Counted from the first letter of the stretch, positions 26,394-35,655 are shown. The stretch is DNA of 64,000 nt from Mediterranea massiliensis (GCF_900128475.1 NZ_LT635836.1:138526-202525), one strand, 5' to 3'. Made by a program: numbers and translations. The notes: generated by a model from the sequence alone, not told the origin.

Positions 26394-27443
26394 TCAATCG
26401 TTTCCTGTTGTCAATGTCTCGCGGACCTTCAGCAGCAGTTCGCCGATGCTCCGCAGGACCACCGGACTACCATCCGGCCGATGCAGCAGAAAGGTGCCGT
26501 CGCCCCGGAGGTCGCCCGTCTCGATGAAGATGTCCGACTCCACGTTGCGGTTGGCCAGGATGCCGTCCCGTTGCAGGGCCTTGCGCACCATGGCGTAACG
26601 CTGTCCGTGACCGACGAGGCGTATCTGCGACGTATATTCGTTGTCCACACGGAAGAGGCCGGTTTCCAGGTCGAAAACGATACCTTTGCGGGCGAAGAAA
26701 CCGCTCAGGCTGCCGTCCAGGGCCAGGTCTTCGGGCGTGCCGATGGTTACGCCGTTTGTCTTGTCCATCAGCCAGATCCGGTCGGCAATCTGCAGGGCCA
26801 GTTCCAGGTCGTGGGTCGAGAGGAAGATAGTCTTGCCCGTCCGGCGGCTCAGCTGATGGAGCAGCTGCATCATTTCCACCTTGCTGGGGAAGTCGAGGAA
26901 AGCCGTCGGCTCGTCCAGGTAGATGACGGGGGTTTCCTGTGCCAGAGCCTTGGCTATCATCACCTTCTGCCGTTCGCCGTCACTCAGGGTGTCGACCATG
27001 CGGTCGTGCAGGGAGGCGATGCCCACCAGGCCGATGGAACGCTCCACCACTTCCTTGTCGGCCTTCGACAGGGTTCCCCAGAAGCCGGTATACGGGCTGC
27101 GTCCCAGGCTGACCAGTTCGAAGACGGACATGTTGCGGACGTCGCACTTCTCCGTGAGCACCACGCTCAGCACGCGCGACAGCTGCTTGTCCGTGTAGCT
27201 GCCAATCTCCTTGCCCTGCAGCCAGATGCTGCCGCCCATCTTGGGCTGGAAGGCCGAGAGGGTGCGAAGCAAGGTGGACTTCCCCACCCCGTTGGCTCCC
27301 AACAGGCAGGTCAGTTCGCCGCCGTAGATGTCGGCCGAGATACCGGAGGCCACCACCTTCACGCCATGCTTGGGGGCATAGCCGATAGACAGGTCCTCGA
27401 TGTGGACGGTGGGACGGGTGTAGGTATGGACAGCTGTATTATT
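26394..27443 (-). CDS. ABC transporter ATPase of the BtuD/FecE type, with C-terminal extension
   Basis: About 349 residues from ATG 27443 (MNNTAVHT), which overlaps the permease stop; in-frame ATGs at 27452 and upstream are possible. Walker A GANGVGKST, signature LSDGERQKVMIAKAL, Walker B PVIYLDEPTAFLD and switch ..STHDLE are intact. Residues after ~250 form an extra domain (VDNEYTSQIRLVGHGQRYAMVRKAL) seen in Bacteroidales homologues. Powers uptake of a corrinoid or ferric chelate. Confidence 0.92.
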   Translation of the reverse strand, partial: NNTAVHTYTRPTVHIEDLSIGYAPKHGVKVVASGISADIYGGELTCLLGANGVGKSTLLRTLSAFQPKMGGSIWLQGKEIGSYTDKQLSRVLSVVLTEKCDVRNMSVFELVSLGRSPYTGFWGTLSKADKEVVERSIGLVGIASLHDRMVDTLSDGERQKVMIAKALAQETPVIYLDEPTAFLDFPSKVEMMQLLHQLSRRTGKTIFLSTHDLELALQIADRIWLMDKTNGVTIGTPEDLALDGSLSGFFARKGIVFDLETGLFRVDNEYTSQIRLVGHGQRYAMVRKALQRDGILANRNVESDIFIETGDLRGDGTFLLHRPDGSPVVLRSIGELLLKVRETLTTGND

Positions 27444-28479
27444 CATTGAGTTCATTTTTTCTACGTTTGAAGAGTACCGAGGCCACAACCGGAGCACCGA
27501 TGAGGGCCGTCACCGAGTTGACGGGCAAGGCACCTTCCAGTCCGGGCATGCGGGCGATAAGGTTGCAGACCAGGGCCAAGGCCGCACCCACCAGCAGCGT
27601 AGCAGGCATCAGCACCCGATGATCGGACGAGCGGAAGATGGCCCGGCACAAGTGGGGCACGGCCAGTCCGATGAACATGATGGGCCCGCAATAGGCCGTC
27701 ACGATGGCCACCAGCACACCGGCACAGAGGATGACCAGCAGGCGGGCCCGGCGGATGTTCAGTCCCAGGTTGCGCGCATAGCCGTTGCCCAGCAGCAGCA
27801 GGTTCATTGTCTTGATGAGCAGGAACGAGAGGGGCAGCAGCACGGCCATGATGCCCACGAAGAGCAGCATCTGGTCGCCCGAGACGCGGGCAAAGCTGCC
27901 CAGCCCCCAAATGACGTAGGCGCGGATGTCTTCCTCGACGCTGAAGAACTTCAGCACACCGATAATGGCATTGGCCACGTAGCCTATCATGACGCCGATG
28001 ATGAGCAGCGTCACGTTGCCCCGCACCTTCATCGACACGTAGACGATGAGGGCCATCACCGACATGGCGCCCACGATGGCCGCCAACGACAAAGCCACCT
28101 CGCCCAGATATCCCAGATGGCTCAGGGCTACGCCTCCCACCGCCCCGGACAGCAGCACGACAAAGGCCACACCGAGGCTGGCGCCCGAACTTACCCCCAG
28201 TACCGACGGATCGGCCAGCGGATTACGGAACACCGTCTGCATCTGCAGGCCGCTGACCGACAGGCCCGCACCGGCTACCAGTGCCGTCAGTGCCTGCGGC
28301 ACGCGCGACTTCCAGATAATGTTCTGCCAGACGACGGACTCGTCGGTACTGCCGGCCAGGATGCTGCACACCGAACGCAAGGGGATGTGCACCGAACCCA
28401 GCAACAGGTTCAGCAGGAAGAACACGACGATGAGCACCGTCATCAGAAGCATCAGGGGAAGTATGGGACGTTTCAGCAT
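27439..28479 (-). CDS. ABC transporter permease of the BtuC/FecD type
   Basis: 346 residues, about ten membrane helices, with the family pattern LRVPQALTALVAGAGLSVSGLQMQTVFRNPLADPSVLGVSSGASLG and the ATPase-contact loop GNGYARNLGLNIRRARLL. It starts 7 bases after the binding-protein gene stop. Confidence 0.94.
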   Translation of the reverse strand: MLKRPILPLMLLMTVLIVVFFLLNLLLGSVHIPLRSVCSILAGSTDESVVWQNIIWKSRVPQALTALVAGAGLSVSGLQMQTVFRNPLADPSVLGVSSGASLGVAFVVLLSGAVGGVALSHLGYLGEVALSLAAIVGAMSVMALIVYVSMKVRGNVTLLIIGVMIGYVANAIIGVLKFFSVEEDIRAYVIWGLGSFARVSGDQMLLFVGIMAVLLPLSFLLIKTMNLLLLGNGYARNLGLNIRRARLLVILCAGVLVAIVTAYCGPIMFIGLAVPHLCRAIFRSSDHRVLMPATLLVGAALALVCNLIARMPGLEGALPVNSVTALIGAPVVASVLFKRRKNELNE

Positions 28480-28486
28480 ACGGAAA

Positions 28487-29662
28487 TCATTTCAGCCGTT
28501 CGTAATAAGTAGGTTTATAGTCGGGCAGCAGGTCGGGATGGAAGGCATGTATCAGGTCCTCCAGCACCACCTCGGGCTGCATGGGCATGCTCTCATAGAA
28601 AGGCGTGGTACGCATGTTGCAGTAGATGACGCCTTTTTCCCGAAAAGCACGGAAGTCGGCATAACGCGCGTCGGTAGCTTTCAGCGCGTCGTAGGAGAAA
28701 GTGCCGTCGTAGCTGTTGACAATGCGCCAGAAGTCGGCCTCCTCGGCCCGGCTGTAGACAGTCTCAAAGTCCAGCGTCACGCCTCCCGAACGGGGATCGT
28801 CCTTCAGGAAATAGTCGGCCCCGGCATCGCGGAACAGCTGGGCCAGGAAGCTCTTGCCGCCCACGGCATACCAGTTGCCGCCACGCAGCTCGCCGCTGAA
28901 CACCACGGGGCGCTTCTTCACGCCCGCCGCCAGGCGGCACAGCTCGTTGTAGCGCGCCTCGATGGCCGCAAACTTGGCATTGGCCTCGCGTTCGCGACCG
29001 ATGAACAGGCCGATGAACTTCACCCATTCCGCCTGTCCCAGCGGCGTCATTTCCTTGTAGCCCAGATGGGGCACCAACGGAATACCCGTATCGTACATGG
29101 CATCGTAGCCCCCCCGCTTGAAGGGAGAGATGAAGATGACATCGGGATTGACGCTCATGATGACTTCGCTGTCGAAGTTGCCTTCGATGCCTATCTTCAC
29201 CGTCTTGCCTTCTTCCACCTGGCGGTTCATGGTGGGGTTGAACAGATGGCGCGTGCTGGTGATGCCCGCCACGAACGGACAGGCGTCCAGGGCGATGAAG
29301 TTGGACAGCTGGAGCGACGTCATGCAGATGACGCTGCGCACCGGCGTCTCGATGACGGTATAGTCTTGGGGAATGCCTGCCGGACGGGTACCGCGAGGCA
29401 CGAGGGTAAAGCGGTAGACCGGAGCCTTCGGGTTCTGCGGGTCCTGCACATCGACCAGCCGCACGCCGCCGGAGAGGTAGCGCACTTCATAACCTTCGGC
29501 ATAAGCCGGACGGATAACGGCAGCCGAATCGAGCTCGGCACAGGCCACCGTATCGACAGCCGCCGCTTCGGACGACCGGGCCGACTTGGAGCCACACGAG
29601 GGCAGACAACAGGAGGCGGCCAGCATCAGGCCGGCCAGAGGTATCTTGTTCATCGGGATCAT
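28487..29662 (-). CDS. Substrate-binding lipoprotein of the BtuF/FecB type
   Basis: 391 residues with a lipoprotein signal (lipobox LPSC near residue 23). The periplasmic-binding fold shows VIETPVRSVICMTSLQLSNFIALD and NPDVIFISPFKRGG. Captures a metal chelate or corrinoid for the permease. The divergent precorrin-2 methyltransferase gene favours a corrinoid, but no riboswitch is visible in the 138-bp spacer, so the substrate is unsettled. Confidence 0.88.
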   Translation of the reverse strand: MIPMNKIPLAGLMLAASCCLPSCGSKSARSSEAAAVDTVACAELDSAAVIRPAYAEGYEVRYLSGGVRLVDVQDPQNPKAPVYRFTLVPRGTRPAGIPQDYTVIETPVRSVICMTSLQLSNFIALDACPFVAGITSTRHLFNPTMNRQVEEGKTVKIGIEGNFDSEVIMSVNPDVIFISPFKRGGYDAMYDTGIPLVPHLGYKEMTPLGQAEWVKFIGLFIGREREANAKFAAIEARYNELCRLAAGVKKRPVVFSGELRGGNWYAVGGKSFLAQLFRDAGADYFLKDDPRSGGVTLDFETVYSRAEEADFWRIVNSYDGTFSYDALKATDARYADFRAFREKGVIYCNMRTTPFYESMPMQPEVVLEDLIHAFHPDLLPDYKPTYYERLK

Positions 29663-29678
29663 TTTTAAAACTATGCCG

Positions 29679-29709
29679 CAAAGTTAACCGAAACGGGGGA
29701 ATATCACAA
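29679..29709 (-). promoter_or_regulatory. Promoter of the btu/fec-type operon
   Basis: Minus-strand TTG (29707-29709) and TAACTTTG (29679-29686) are 20 bases apart, ending 16 bases before the start codon. Confidence 0.7.
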
Positions 29710-29761
29710 CTTACGTATGTGAAACTTCCCTATCCGAGGCGTCAGAATAACATATTTTCCA

Positions 29762-29769
29762 TACCTTTG
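29762..29769 (+). promoter_or_regulatory. -7 element of the cbiL promoter
   Basis: TACCTTTG at 29762-29769, 31 bases before the ATG. The -33 region is only AT-rich. Confidence 0.5.
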
Positions 29770-29800
29770 CAGGCAACTTAACCCACGAAAGCCGAACATT

Positions 29801-30514
29801 ATGTCACACCCCATCCAATTCGTTTCCCTGGGTCCGGGCGATCCGGAACTGATTACCCTGAAAGGCTGGAGGCAGCTGAAGGAAGCCGATGCCGTCTATT
29901 GCCCCGAAACCCTGACACGCGACGGGCGCCGTCTGTCAAGGGCTGCCGACATCCTGCTGCAGCTCGGCGTGGCCGAAGACGCCATCCGCCGCTTCCACCT
30001 TCCTATGAGCAAACAGCGCGAACGCGCACTGGAAGCCTACGACCGGGTCTACGCGGAAGCCCGGCAACTGCAAGCCCGGGGAAAGCGCGTGTGCATCGTG
30101 GCCGAAGGAGATGCGGGCTTCTATTCGTCCATACATTATATATATGAGAAGCTGCAGGCCGCAGGTGTTCCCGTAACGCACATCGCCGGCATTCCGGCCT
30201 TCATTGCCGCCGGAGCATTGGGCGGACTGCATGTGGCCAGTCAGGAGCAGCGGCTCACCGTCATGCCAGGCAATGCCACCGCCGAAGAACTGGAACGCCT
30301 GATAGCAGACGGCGGGACCGTCGTCATCATGAAGCTGTCGCAATGCACCGACGAAGTGCACCGCTGCATCGGCCGGCATCCCGAATACGCTTACCACTAT
30401 TTTGAAAACGTAGGTACACCGGAAGAAGTCTATACCTGCGACACCCACCGCATTGCCGCAACAAAATTCCCCTACTTCTCACTGCTGATTGTACAGAAGG
30501 CACATCCGCAGTAA
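29801..30514 (+). CDS. cbiL: Precorrin-2 C20-methyltransferase
   Basis: Methylates C20 of (cobalt-)precorrin-2 with S-adenosylmethionine in corrin-ring synthesis. 237 residues with the tetrapyrrole-methylase motifs SLGPGDPELITLKG (residues 9-22), VAEGDAGFYSSIHYIYE and IAGIPAFIAAGA. No other cob/cbi gene is in the window, so the rest of the pathway, if present, is elsewhere. Confidence 0.9.
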   Translation: MSHPIQFVSLGPGDPELITLKGWRQLKEADAVYCPETLTRDGRRLSRAADILLQLGVAEDAIRRFHLPMSKQRERALEAYDRVYAEARQLQARGKRVCIVAEGDAGFYSSIHYIYEKLQAAGVPVTHIAGIPAFIAAGALGGLHVASQEQRLTVMPGNATAEELERLIADGGTVVIMKLSQCTDEVHRCIGRHPEYAYHYFENVGTPEEVYTCDTHRIAATKFPYFSLLIVQKAHPQ

Positions 30515-30547
30515 AAAGCAGGGGAACAGACTGTCTATCCTATCGGA

Positions 30548-31735
30548 TCACTCTTCTGCAGCCTGATAGCTGCGCAGGGCCAGCTTCTTGACCCACAGCA
30601 CAAAGAAGCCGGTCAATACCAGATTGAGTACGATGGTCAGTACCGAGATGAGCAGGGCTGGTCCGCCCAGGCTGTAGCTCAGGGCAATGAAGATGACGCC
30701 GGCCCCTACCTCGCCGCGCGTAAACATACCGATGGACAGTGCCAGACGTTCGCTGAACTGACGGTCGCGGTAGAAGAAGACGGGAAACAGCTTGCCGAGG
30801 TTCGACAGCAGGGACACGGCCAGGACATGGACCACAATCATGCCCCACGACATCATCTCCTGCGAACCGGTGACGGAATGACTGCCGGCCGACGCTTCCG
30901 CAAAGTCCACACCCAGGAAACGGGGCATGCCCATACCCACCAGAAACATGAACAGGAAGGAGATGCCCGTAGCCGCCCGGCGTTCGGCCGGCGAATCGTG
31001 TTCACGGTGCTTCATCACCATGCCCAGCACGAAAGCAGGCAGCAGCACCTCCACATGGATGCTACCCTCCTCGCCATAGAAATGCTTGCTCAGCAGGTAG
31101 ATGCCCAGTGTGGACGCAAATACCAGCACCGAATAGCAGAGGATGGCCTTCCAATCCTGCCGCCAGTCGTAGCGCCCCATCTGCTTCCAGCCGAAGGACA
31201 GCAGCAGCATCACGATGACAATGATGGCCAGCAACTGCCACTTCAGCCCGATCATCATAATCTGCAGCGGAATCATCAGCAGGATGGTGTCCAGGTCGTC
31301 GAAGATGGCCAGCACCTGTATCTTCTTGTACATCCAGCTCTGCTTCAGCCCTATGGCGGCCAGCATGGTGAAGAGGATGCCTGCCGACGTGGGCGCGGCA
31401 AAACGGCTCAACAGCAGGTTTTCCTTCCACGCCTCCCAGCTGCCCCAGTAGGCAGACGGCAACAGGACGAACATGTAATAGAGAGCAATCAGGAACCACG
31501 GCATGGCGGCGGTGGCCATGGCGATAAAGTAGTCTTTGGCATACGCCCGCCATCGCGACTTGTCGACTTCGAACTCACGGCCCACATTGATCATGATGAA
31601 GCCGAGGCAGACGTAAAGCAACACATTCGACACGGTCTTCACCGCATCATAACTTCCTCCCGCCCACAGGGGGAGGTACTGGCTGACCAGCAGTCCGGCC
31701 ATCAGGAAGGCCGAAAACGATAGAACTTTTCTCAT
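30548..31735 (-). CDS. Cation:proton antiporter (CPA type)
   Basis: 395 residues with about twelve hydrophobic helices. Features shared with Na+/H+ exchangers include VSNVLLYVCLGFIMINVGREF, RFAAPTSAGILFTMLAAIGLK, VLAIFDDLDTILLMIPLQ (paired acidic residues in a membrane helix) and IGMFTRGEVGAGVIF. Ion specificity cannot be told. Separated by 81 bp from the upstream lepA stop and may be read through from it. Confidence 0.85.
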   Translation of the reverse strand: MRKVLSFSAFLMAGLLVSQYLPLWAGGSYDAVKTVSNVLLYVCLGFIMINVGREFEVDKSRWRAYAKDYFIAMATAAMPWFLIALYYMFVLLPSAYWGSWEAWKENLLLSRFAAPTSAGILFTMLAAIGLKQSWMYKKIQVLAIFDDLDTILLMIPLQIMMIGLKWQLLAIIVIVMLLLSFGWKQMGRYDWRQDWKAILCYSVLVFASTLGIYLLSKHFYGEEGSIHVEVLLPAFVLGMVMKHREHDSPAERRAATGISFLFMFLVGMGMPRFLGVDFAEASAGSHSVTGSQEMMSWGMIVVHVLAVSLLSNLGKLFPVFFYRDRQFSERLALSIGMFTRGEVGAGVIFIALSYSLGGPALLISVLTIVLNLVLTGFFVLWVKKLALRSYQAAEE

Positions 31736-31816
31736 TATATATAAATAGTATTAAGGAGGAGGACACCAAGACAGTCCTATGGAAAGAGAGCATCCTCCCC
31801 GGGGTTAAATCTTACA

Positions 31817-33598
31817 TCAATCCAGCTTCAGCACTGCCAAGAAGGCCTTTTGCGGCACTTCCACGTTGCCGATCTGCTTCATGCGCTTCTTGCCCCGCTT
31901 CTGCTTCTCGAGCAGCTTGCGCTTACGGCTCACGTCGCCGCCGTAACACTTGGCCGTCACGTCCTTGCGCACGGCCTTGATGGTCTCACGGGCAATGATC
32001 TTGGCACCGATGGCAGCCTGGATGGCTATCTCGAACTGCTGCCGCGGAATCAGTTCCTTCAGCTTCTCGCACATGCGGCGGCCCAGGTCATAAGCGTTGT
32101 CGAAGTGCGTCAGTGTAGAGAGCGCATCCACCGGTTCGCCGTTGAGCAGGATGTCGAGCTTCACCAGCTTGGACGGACGGAAGCCATTGGCATGGTAGTC
32201 GAAGGACGCATACCCCTTGGAGATGCTCTTCAGCTTGTCGTAGAAGTCGATGACGATTTCGCCCAGCGGCATGTCGTAGTAGATTTCCACGCGGTTGCCC
32301 GAAATGTATTCCTGCTTCACCAGCTCGCCGCGCTTGCCCAGACAGAGGGTCATGATGGGGCCGATGTAGTCGGTACTGGTGATGACCGAAGCGCGGATGT
32401 AGGGTTCCTCGATGTGGTCGATCATCGTGATGTCGGGCATGCTGCCGGGGTTGTGCACCTCCATAACATGGCCCTGCTTGTCGAATACCTTGTAAGATAC
32501 GTTGGGCACGGTGGTGATGACGTTCATGTCGAACTCGCGGTCCAGACGCTCCTGCACAATCTCCATATGGAGCAGGCCGAGGAAACCGCAGCGGAAGCCG
32601 AAACCCAGGGCCAGCGACGATTCGGGCTGGAAGGTAAGCGAGGCATCGTTCAGCTGGAGTTTCTCCAGCGAAGAGCGGAGATCCTCGAAGTCCTCGGCCT
32701 CGATGGGATAGACACCGGCAAAGACCATCGGCTTCACTTCCTCGAAACCCGCAATGGCCTCCTTGCACGGATTGGCAATGTGGGTGATGGTGTCGCCCAC
32801 CTTGACCTCGCGCGAAGTCTTGATGCCCGAGATGATGTAGCCCACGTCGCCCGTACGCAGTTCGTCGCGCGGCACCATGTCCATCTTCAGCACGCCCACC
32901 TCGTCGGCCTCGTATTCCTTGCCCGTATTGAAGAACTTCACCTTGTCGCCCTTGCGGATGATGCCGTTCTCTATCTTGAAGTAGGCAATGATGCCGCGGA
33001 AGGAGTTGAACACCGAGTCGAAGATCAGAGCCTGGAGCGGTGCATTCTCGTCGCCTTCGGGATGGGGAATGCGCTCGATGACGGCTGCCAGAATCTCTTC
33101 CACGCCCATGCCCGTCTTGCCCGATGCACGGATAATCTCTTCGCGCTTGCAGCCCAGCAGTTCTACGATTTCGTCTTCCACCTCGTCGGGCATGGCGCTG
33201 GGCATGTCACACTTGTTGATGACGGGGATTATCTCCAGGTCGTGCTCGATGGCCATGTAGAGGTTCGAGATGGTCTGTGCCTGCACGCCCTGCGAGGCAT
33301 CCACGATGAGCAGGGCCCCTTCGCAGGCCGCGATGGAGCGCGACACTTCGTACGAGAAGTCCACATGTCCCGGCGTGTCGATGAGGTTCAGGATATATTT
33401 TTCGCCTTTGTATTCATATTCCATCTGGATGGCATGGCTCTTGATGGTGATACCGCGTTCACGTTCCAGGTCCATATCGTCCAGCATTTGTCCTTCGGTG
33501 ATTTGTATGGTATGTGTAAATTCCAGCAGACGGTCTGCCAGCGTAGATTTCCCGTGGTCGATGTGGGCTATGATACAAAAGTTTCGTATATTCTTCAT
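31817..33598 (-). CDS. lepA: Elongation factor 4
   Basis: 593-residue ribosomal back-translocase GTPase. G1 [16 protein letters not shown] (about 10-25), G2 RGIT, G3 DTPGHVDF, G4 NKCDMP, followed by domains II-V and the LepA-specific C-terminus ([45 protein letters not shown]). Full length, single copy. Confidence 0.97.
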   Translation of the reverse strand: MKNIRNFCIIAHIDHGKSTLADRLLEFTHTIQITEGQMLDDMDLERERGITIKSHAIQMEYEYKGEKYILNLIDTPGHVDFSYEVSRSIAACEGALLIVDASQGVQAQTISNLYMAIEHDLEIIPVINKCDMPSAMPDEVEDEIVELLGCKREEIIRASGKTGMGVEEILAAVIERIPHPEGDENAPLQALIFDSVFNSFRGIIAYFKIENGIIRKGDKVKFFNTGKEYEADEVGVLKMDMVPRDELRTGDVGYIISGIKTSREVKVGDTITHIANPCKEAIAGFEEVKPMVFAGVYPIEAEDFEDLRSSLEKLQLNDASLTFQPESSLALGFGFRCGFLGLLHMEIVQERLDREFDMNVITTVPNVSYKVFDKQGHVMEVHNPGSMPDITMIDHIEEPYIRASVITSTDYIGPIMTLCLGKRGELVKQEYISGNRVEIYYDMPLGEIVIDFYDKLKSISKGYASFDYHANGFRPSKLVKLDILLNGEPVDALSTLTHFDNAYDLGRRMCEKLKELIPRQQFEIAIQAAIGAKIIARETIKAVRKDVTAKCYGGDVSRKRKLLEKQKRGKKRMKQIGNVEVPQKAFLAVLKLD

Positions 33599-33625
33599 TG
33601 GATAGTGTTATAAATAAAAGCGGTG

Positions 33626-33657
33626 CAAAGATAGTGAAAGGTGAGAGCAGAAGCAAA
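33626..33657 (-). promoter_or_regulatory. Promoter of lepA
   Basis: Minus-strand TTTG (33654-33657) and TATCTTTG (33626-33633) are 20 bases apart; the start codon is 28 bases downstream. Confidence 0.75.
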
Positions 33658-33788
33658 TGAAAATGAAATTTTCAATTTGATTATGCCGAGCCGCATCCTA
33701 TCTTATCAAAAGATAGTGAAAGGCGAGCGGAGAACAAAATATTGAAACTTGTTTCAGATATTTTTTATCCCGAGCCGCGTCCTGTCTT
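33629..33788. repeat. Imperfect ~82-bp tandem duplication including the lepA promoter
   Basis: Units at 33629-33710 and 33711-33788 share AGATAGTGAAAGG at the left, GCCGAGCCGC / CCGAGCCGCG and CCT(A/G)TCTT at the right. The distal unit's -7 box has an extra T (TATCTTTTG) and is probably weakened. The 330-bp gap between lepA and the wHTH gene otherwise holds only a terminator. Confidence 0.6.
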
Positions 33789-33865
33789 CTCCCGCCCCTA
33801 CTCTATCTGCCTAACCTTGTCTGCATCATCCGAATCTTCTACCCGATGCACATCGCCACAAAAAA

Positions 33866-33902
33866 AGAATGCGTTGACAGCGGTTCCCGGTCAACGCATC
33901 CC
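33866..33902 (-). terminator. Terminator downstream of the wHTH gene
   Basis: Read on the minus strand, ATGCGTTGAC pairs with GTCAACGCAT across an 11-base loop and is followed by TTCTTTTTTTG. Confidence 0.8.
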
Positions 33903-33928
33903 TTTTATAGTCAGATAAATATTTCTTC

Positions 33929-34135
33929 TTAGTTCAGCTTCACAAACAGTTCGCCTTCCACTTCCGAAGTAGAAATTTTGTCTTCTCTCAATAACCAGCC
34001 AAGTCCCAGATACAGGTCCTTGTCAATCAATTTTGTTGCTTTCTTGATCTGTTTAGCAGTCAAGCCTTCCGTTTCATTCAGTGCGTTCCAAATTTTTCCA
34101 GCAGTTTCGCCAGCTTTTTCCTTCAACATTTTCAT
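33929..34135 (-). CDS. Small winged helix-turn-helix protein
   Basis: 68 residues: AGKIWNALNETEGLTAKQIKKATKLIDKDLYLGLGWLLREDKI is a compact winged-helix fold, ending with a beta wing (SEVEGELFVKL). Matches the widespread Bacteroidetes family of stand-alone wHTH (DUF2582-like) proteins of unknown target. A TATCTTTG box on the minus strand at 34202-34209 is a plausible -7 element. Confidence 0.8.
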   Translation of the reverse strand: MKMLKEKAGETAGKIWNALNETEGLTAKQIKKATKLIDKDLYLGLGWLLREDKISTSEVEGELFVKLN

Positions 34136-34329
34136 TCAAATTTAAGTTAGACATGCCATAAAAGCCTTCCACCTGTGCGGAATCAGCTTTTATTTTGCGT
34201 GCAAAGATAGTTATTTTTATGTTACATAACACATTATTGAGTATTTTTTTCCTTTTCATGTAAGAAAAAAGGCCAAATATCCTCCTCGTCCGCATTTTTG
34301 CGGCCGTTCAGTAGCCATCCCTAAAACAA

Positions 34330-35277
34330 ATGAATGATATGACTTCAATCCGACTCACCCCCCAATCGTCTGTCCCTACCGGGGAAAACACCTGCAGTGT
34401 CTTCAACTTCATCCACTCCCAAATCCTGCACAAGAGGCAGGTAGGCAAACTCCGTTCCAGCGAGACCTACCGTTCCACCCTTAACAGCTTCATCAGCTTC
34501 CGGCAGGGCGTGGACCTCACGTTCGACAAGATGGACTCCGACCTTCTGGAGCTTTACGAAGCCACCCTGCTCGGGCGCGGCCTGTCGCGCAACACCACCT
34601 CTTTCTACATGCGCATCCTCCGCACCAACTATCGGATGGCCGTCGCCCGTGGGCTTACCCCCGACTGCCATCCCTTCAGGCACGTCTATTGCGGCATAGA
34701 CAAGACGGTCAAGCGGAGCATCTCCTTCGCCGAGGTCAAGCGTCTCAAGGAGCTCGACCTTTCCGCCTTCCCCCGCCTCGACTTTGCGCGCGACATGTTC
34801 ATCTTCAGTTTCTGCATGCGGGGCATGTCGTTTGTCGACATGGCCTATCTCCGCAAAAAGGACCTGCTCAACGGTTATGTCACCTACCGCCGGAAGAAGA
34901 CGGGGCAACTGCTCACCGTGCAGTGGACCCGCCAGATGCAGGACATCCTGGACAAGCGGCAACCCAATCCCACCCAATACCTGCTCCCCATCATCGGGAA
35001 AGAAGACGGCACCGAACGCCGCCAATACCAGAACCAGCTGCTGAAAATCAACCGCCACCTCAAGTCATTGGCCCGTCTGGCCGGTCTTTCCGTCCCCTTG
35101 TCGCTCTACTACACCCGCCACAGCTGGGCCACCATCGCCCGCTGCAAGTCCATTCCCCTTTCTGTCATCAGCGAGGGGCTGGGCCACGATTCCGAAACCA
35201 CCACACAAATCTACCTGGACTCCATCCAGTCTTGCGAGGTCAACAAGGCCAATCACATCATTCTGAAAGATTTGTAA
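34330..35277 (+). CDS. Tyrosine recombinase adjacent to an invertible promoter segment
   Basis: 315 residues: a SAM-like core-binding domain (residues 25-115, FNFIHSQILHK to TNYRMAVARG) and a catalytic domain with Arg in FSFCMRGMSFVDMA (about 163), the YYTRHSWATIA box (His and Arg), LGHDSETTTQIYL (His and nucleophile Tyr). Such single-domain recombinases sit next to, and flip, the promoter segments of Bacteroides capsule loci. Here the inverted repeats begin 31 bases after its stop codon, so the local segment is the obvious substrate. GC content matches the core. Confidence 0.92.
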   Translation: MNDMTSIRLTPQSSVPTGENTCSVFNFIHSQILHKRQVGKLRSSETYRSTLNSFISFRQGVDLTFDKMDSDLLELYEATLLGRGLSRNTTSFYMRILRTNYRMAVARGLTPDCHPFRHVYCGIDKTVKRSISFAEVKRLKELDLSAFPRLDFARDMFIFSFCMRGMSFVDMAYLRKKDLLNGYVTYRRKKTGQLLTVQWTRQMQDILDKRQPNPTQYLLPIIGKEDGTERRQYQNQLLKINRHLKSLARLAGLSVPLSLYYTRHSWATIARCKSIPLSVISEGLGHDSETTTQIYLDSIQSCEVNKANHIILKDL

Positions 35278-35307
35278 ATGAGAATAATTACAGAAAGGAA
35301 AATGAAT

Positions 35308-35330
35308 GTCTCCTAAAATGAGACGGTCAT
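35308..35330 (+). repeat. Left 23-bp inverted repeat of the invertible segment
   Basis: Starts GTCTCCTAAAATGAGACGGT and ends CAT. It is the exact reverse complement of 35546-35568. Likely recombination site of the neighbouring tyrosine recombinase. Confidence 0.88.
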
Positions 35331-35338
35331 TCGGGGGA

Positions 35339-35368
35339 CAAAAGTACAAAAAAATTTTCTTTTACAAG
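35339..35368 (-). promoter_or_regulatory. Promoter inside the invertible segment, facing away from upxY
   Basis: On the minus strand CTTG (35365-35368) and TACTTTTG (35339-35346) are 18 bases apart. Transcription would start near 35332 and run left through the repeat, antisense to the recombinase gene. I found no comparable rightward promoter in the segment. Confidence 0.7.
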
Positions 35369-35545
35369 TATTTTATTGATTAATTCATGCTTTCTGTTGC
35401 AAAACCGCCCCGTCCTGAAGAGGTATGGAACCACAGATGACACAGATTAACACAGATGAATGTATATAAATAAGGTGTAAATATAAAAAATCTGCGTTTA
35501 TCCGTGAAATCTGCGTCGTCTGTATACCAACGGTGAAGCAGAGAG

Positions 35546-35568
35546 ATGACCGTCTCATTTTAGGAGAC
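35546..35568 (-). repeat. Right 23-bp inverted repeat of the invertible segment
   Basis: Begins ATGACCGTCTCATTTTAGGA and ends GAC, exact reverse complement of 35308-35330. A further ACCGTCATC follows it. Confidence 0.88.
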
Positions 35569-35620
35569 CGTCATCAGCCGGGTGTCGGAAGAGGCACTGA
35601 TGCAGCGCCCGCCCCATCCG

Positions 35621-35655
35621 TACAATACGGAGAAAAATGAAACGACGGTATTGTA
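35621..35655 (+). promoter_or_regulatory. Hairpin in the upxY leader
   Basis: TACAATAC (35621-35628) pairs with GTATTGTA (35648-35655). No T-run follows, so this is not a simple terminator. It lies in the 5' leader between the right inverted repeat and upxY and may be a target for transcript control. Confidence 0.45.

Larger units (their letters stand above)
35308..35568. promoter_or_regulatory. Invertible promoter segment (phase switch)
   Basis: A 261-bp segment bounded by perfect 23-bp inverted repeats and lying between the recombinase gene and upxY. It contains one consensus promoter near its left end, facing left. A Bacteroides intergenic repeat, CACAGAT(GA)CACAGATTAA with its degenerate reverse copy at 35487-35514, fills the middle. 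Inversion would put the promoter about 170 bp upstream of upxY, facing it. Mechanism inferred from well-studied Bacteroides capsule switches. Confidence 0.85.

Noticed and set aside
29663..29800. B12 riboswitch upstream of the importer operon or cbiL
   Set aside because: The spacer is only 138 bp, holds two consensus promoters, and shows no B12-box-like sequence.
31736..31816. Terminator between lepA and the antiporter gene
   Set aside because: GGAGGA/TCCTCC pairing exists but the loop is long and no T-run follows, so support is too weak.
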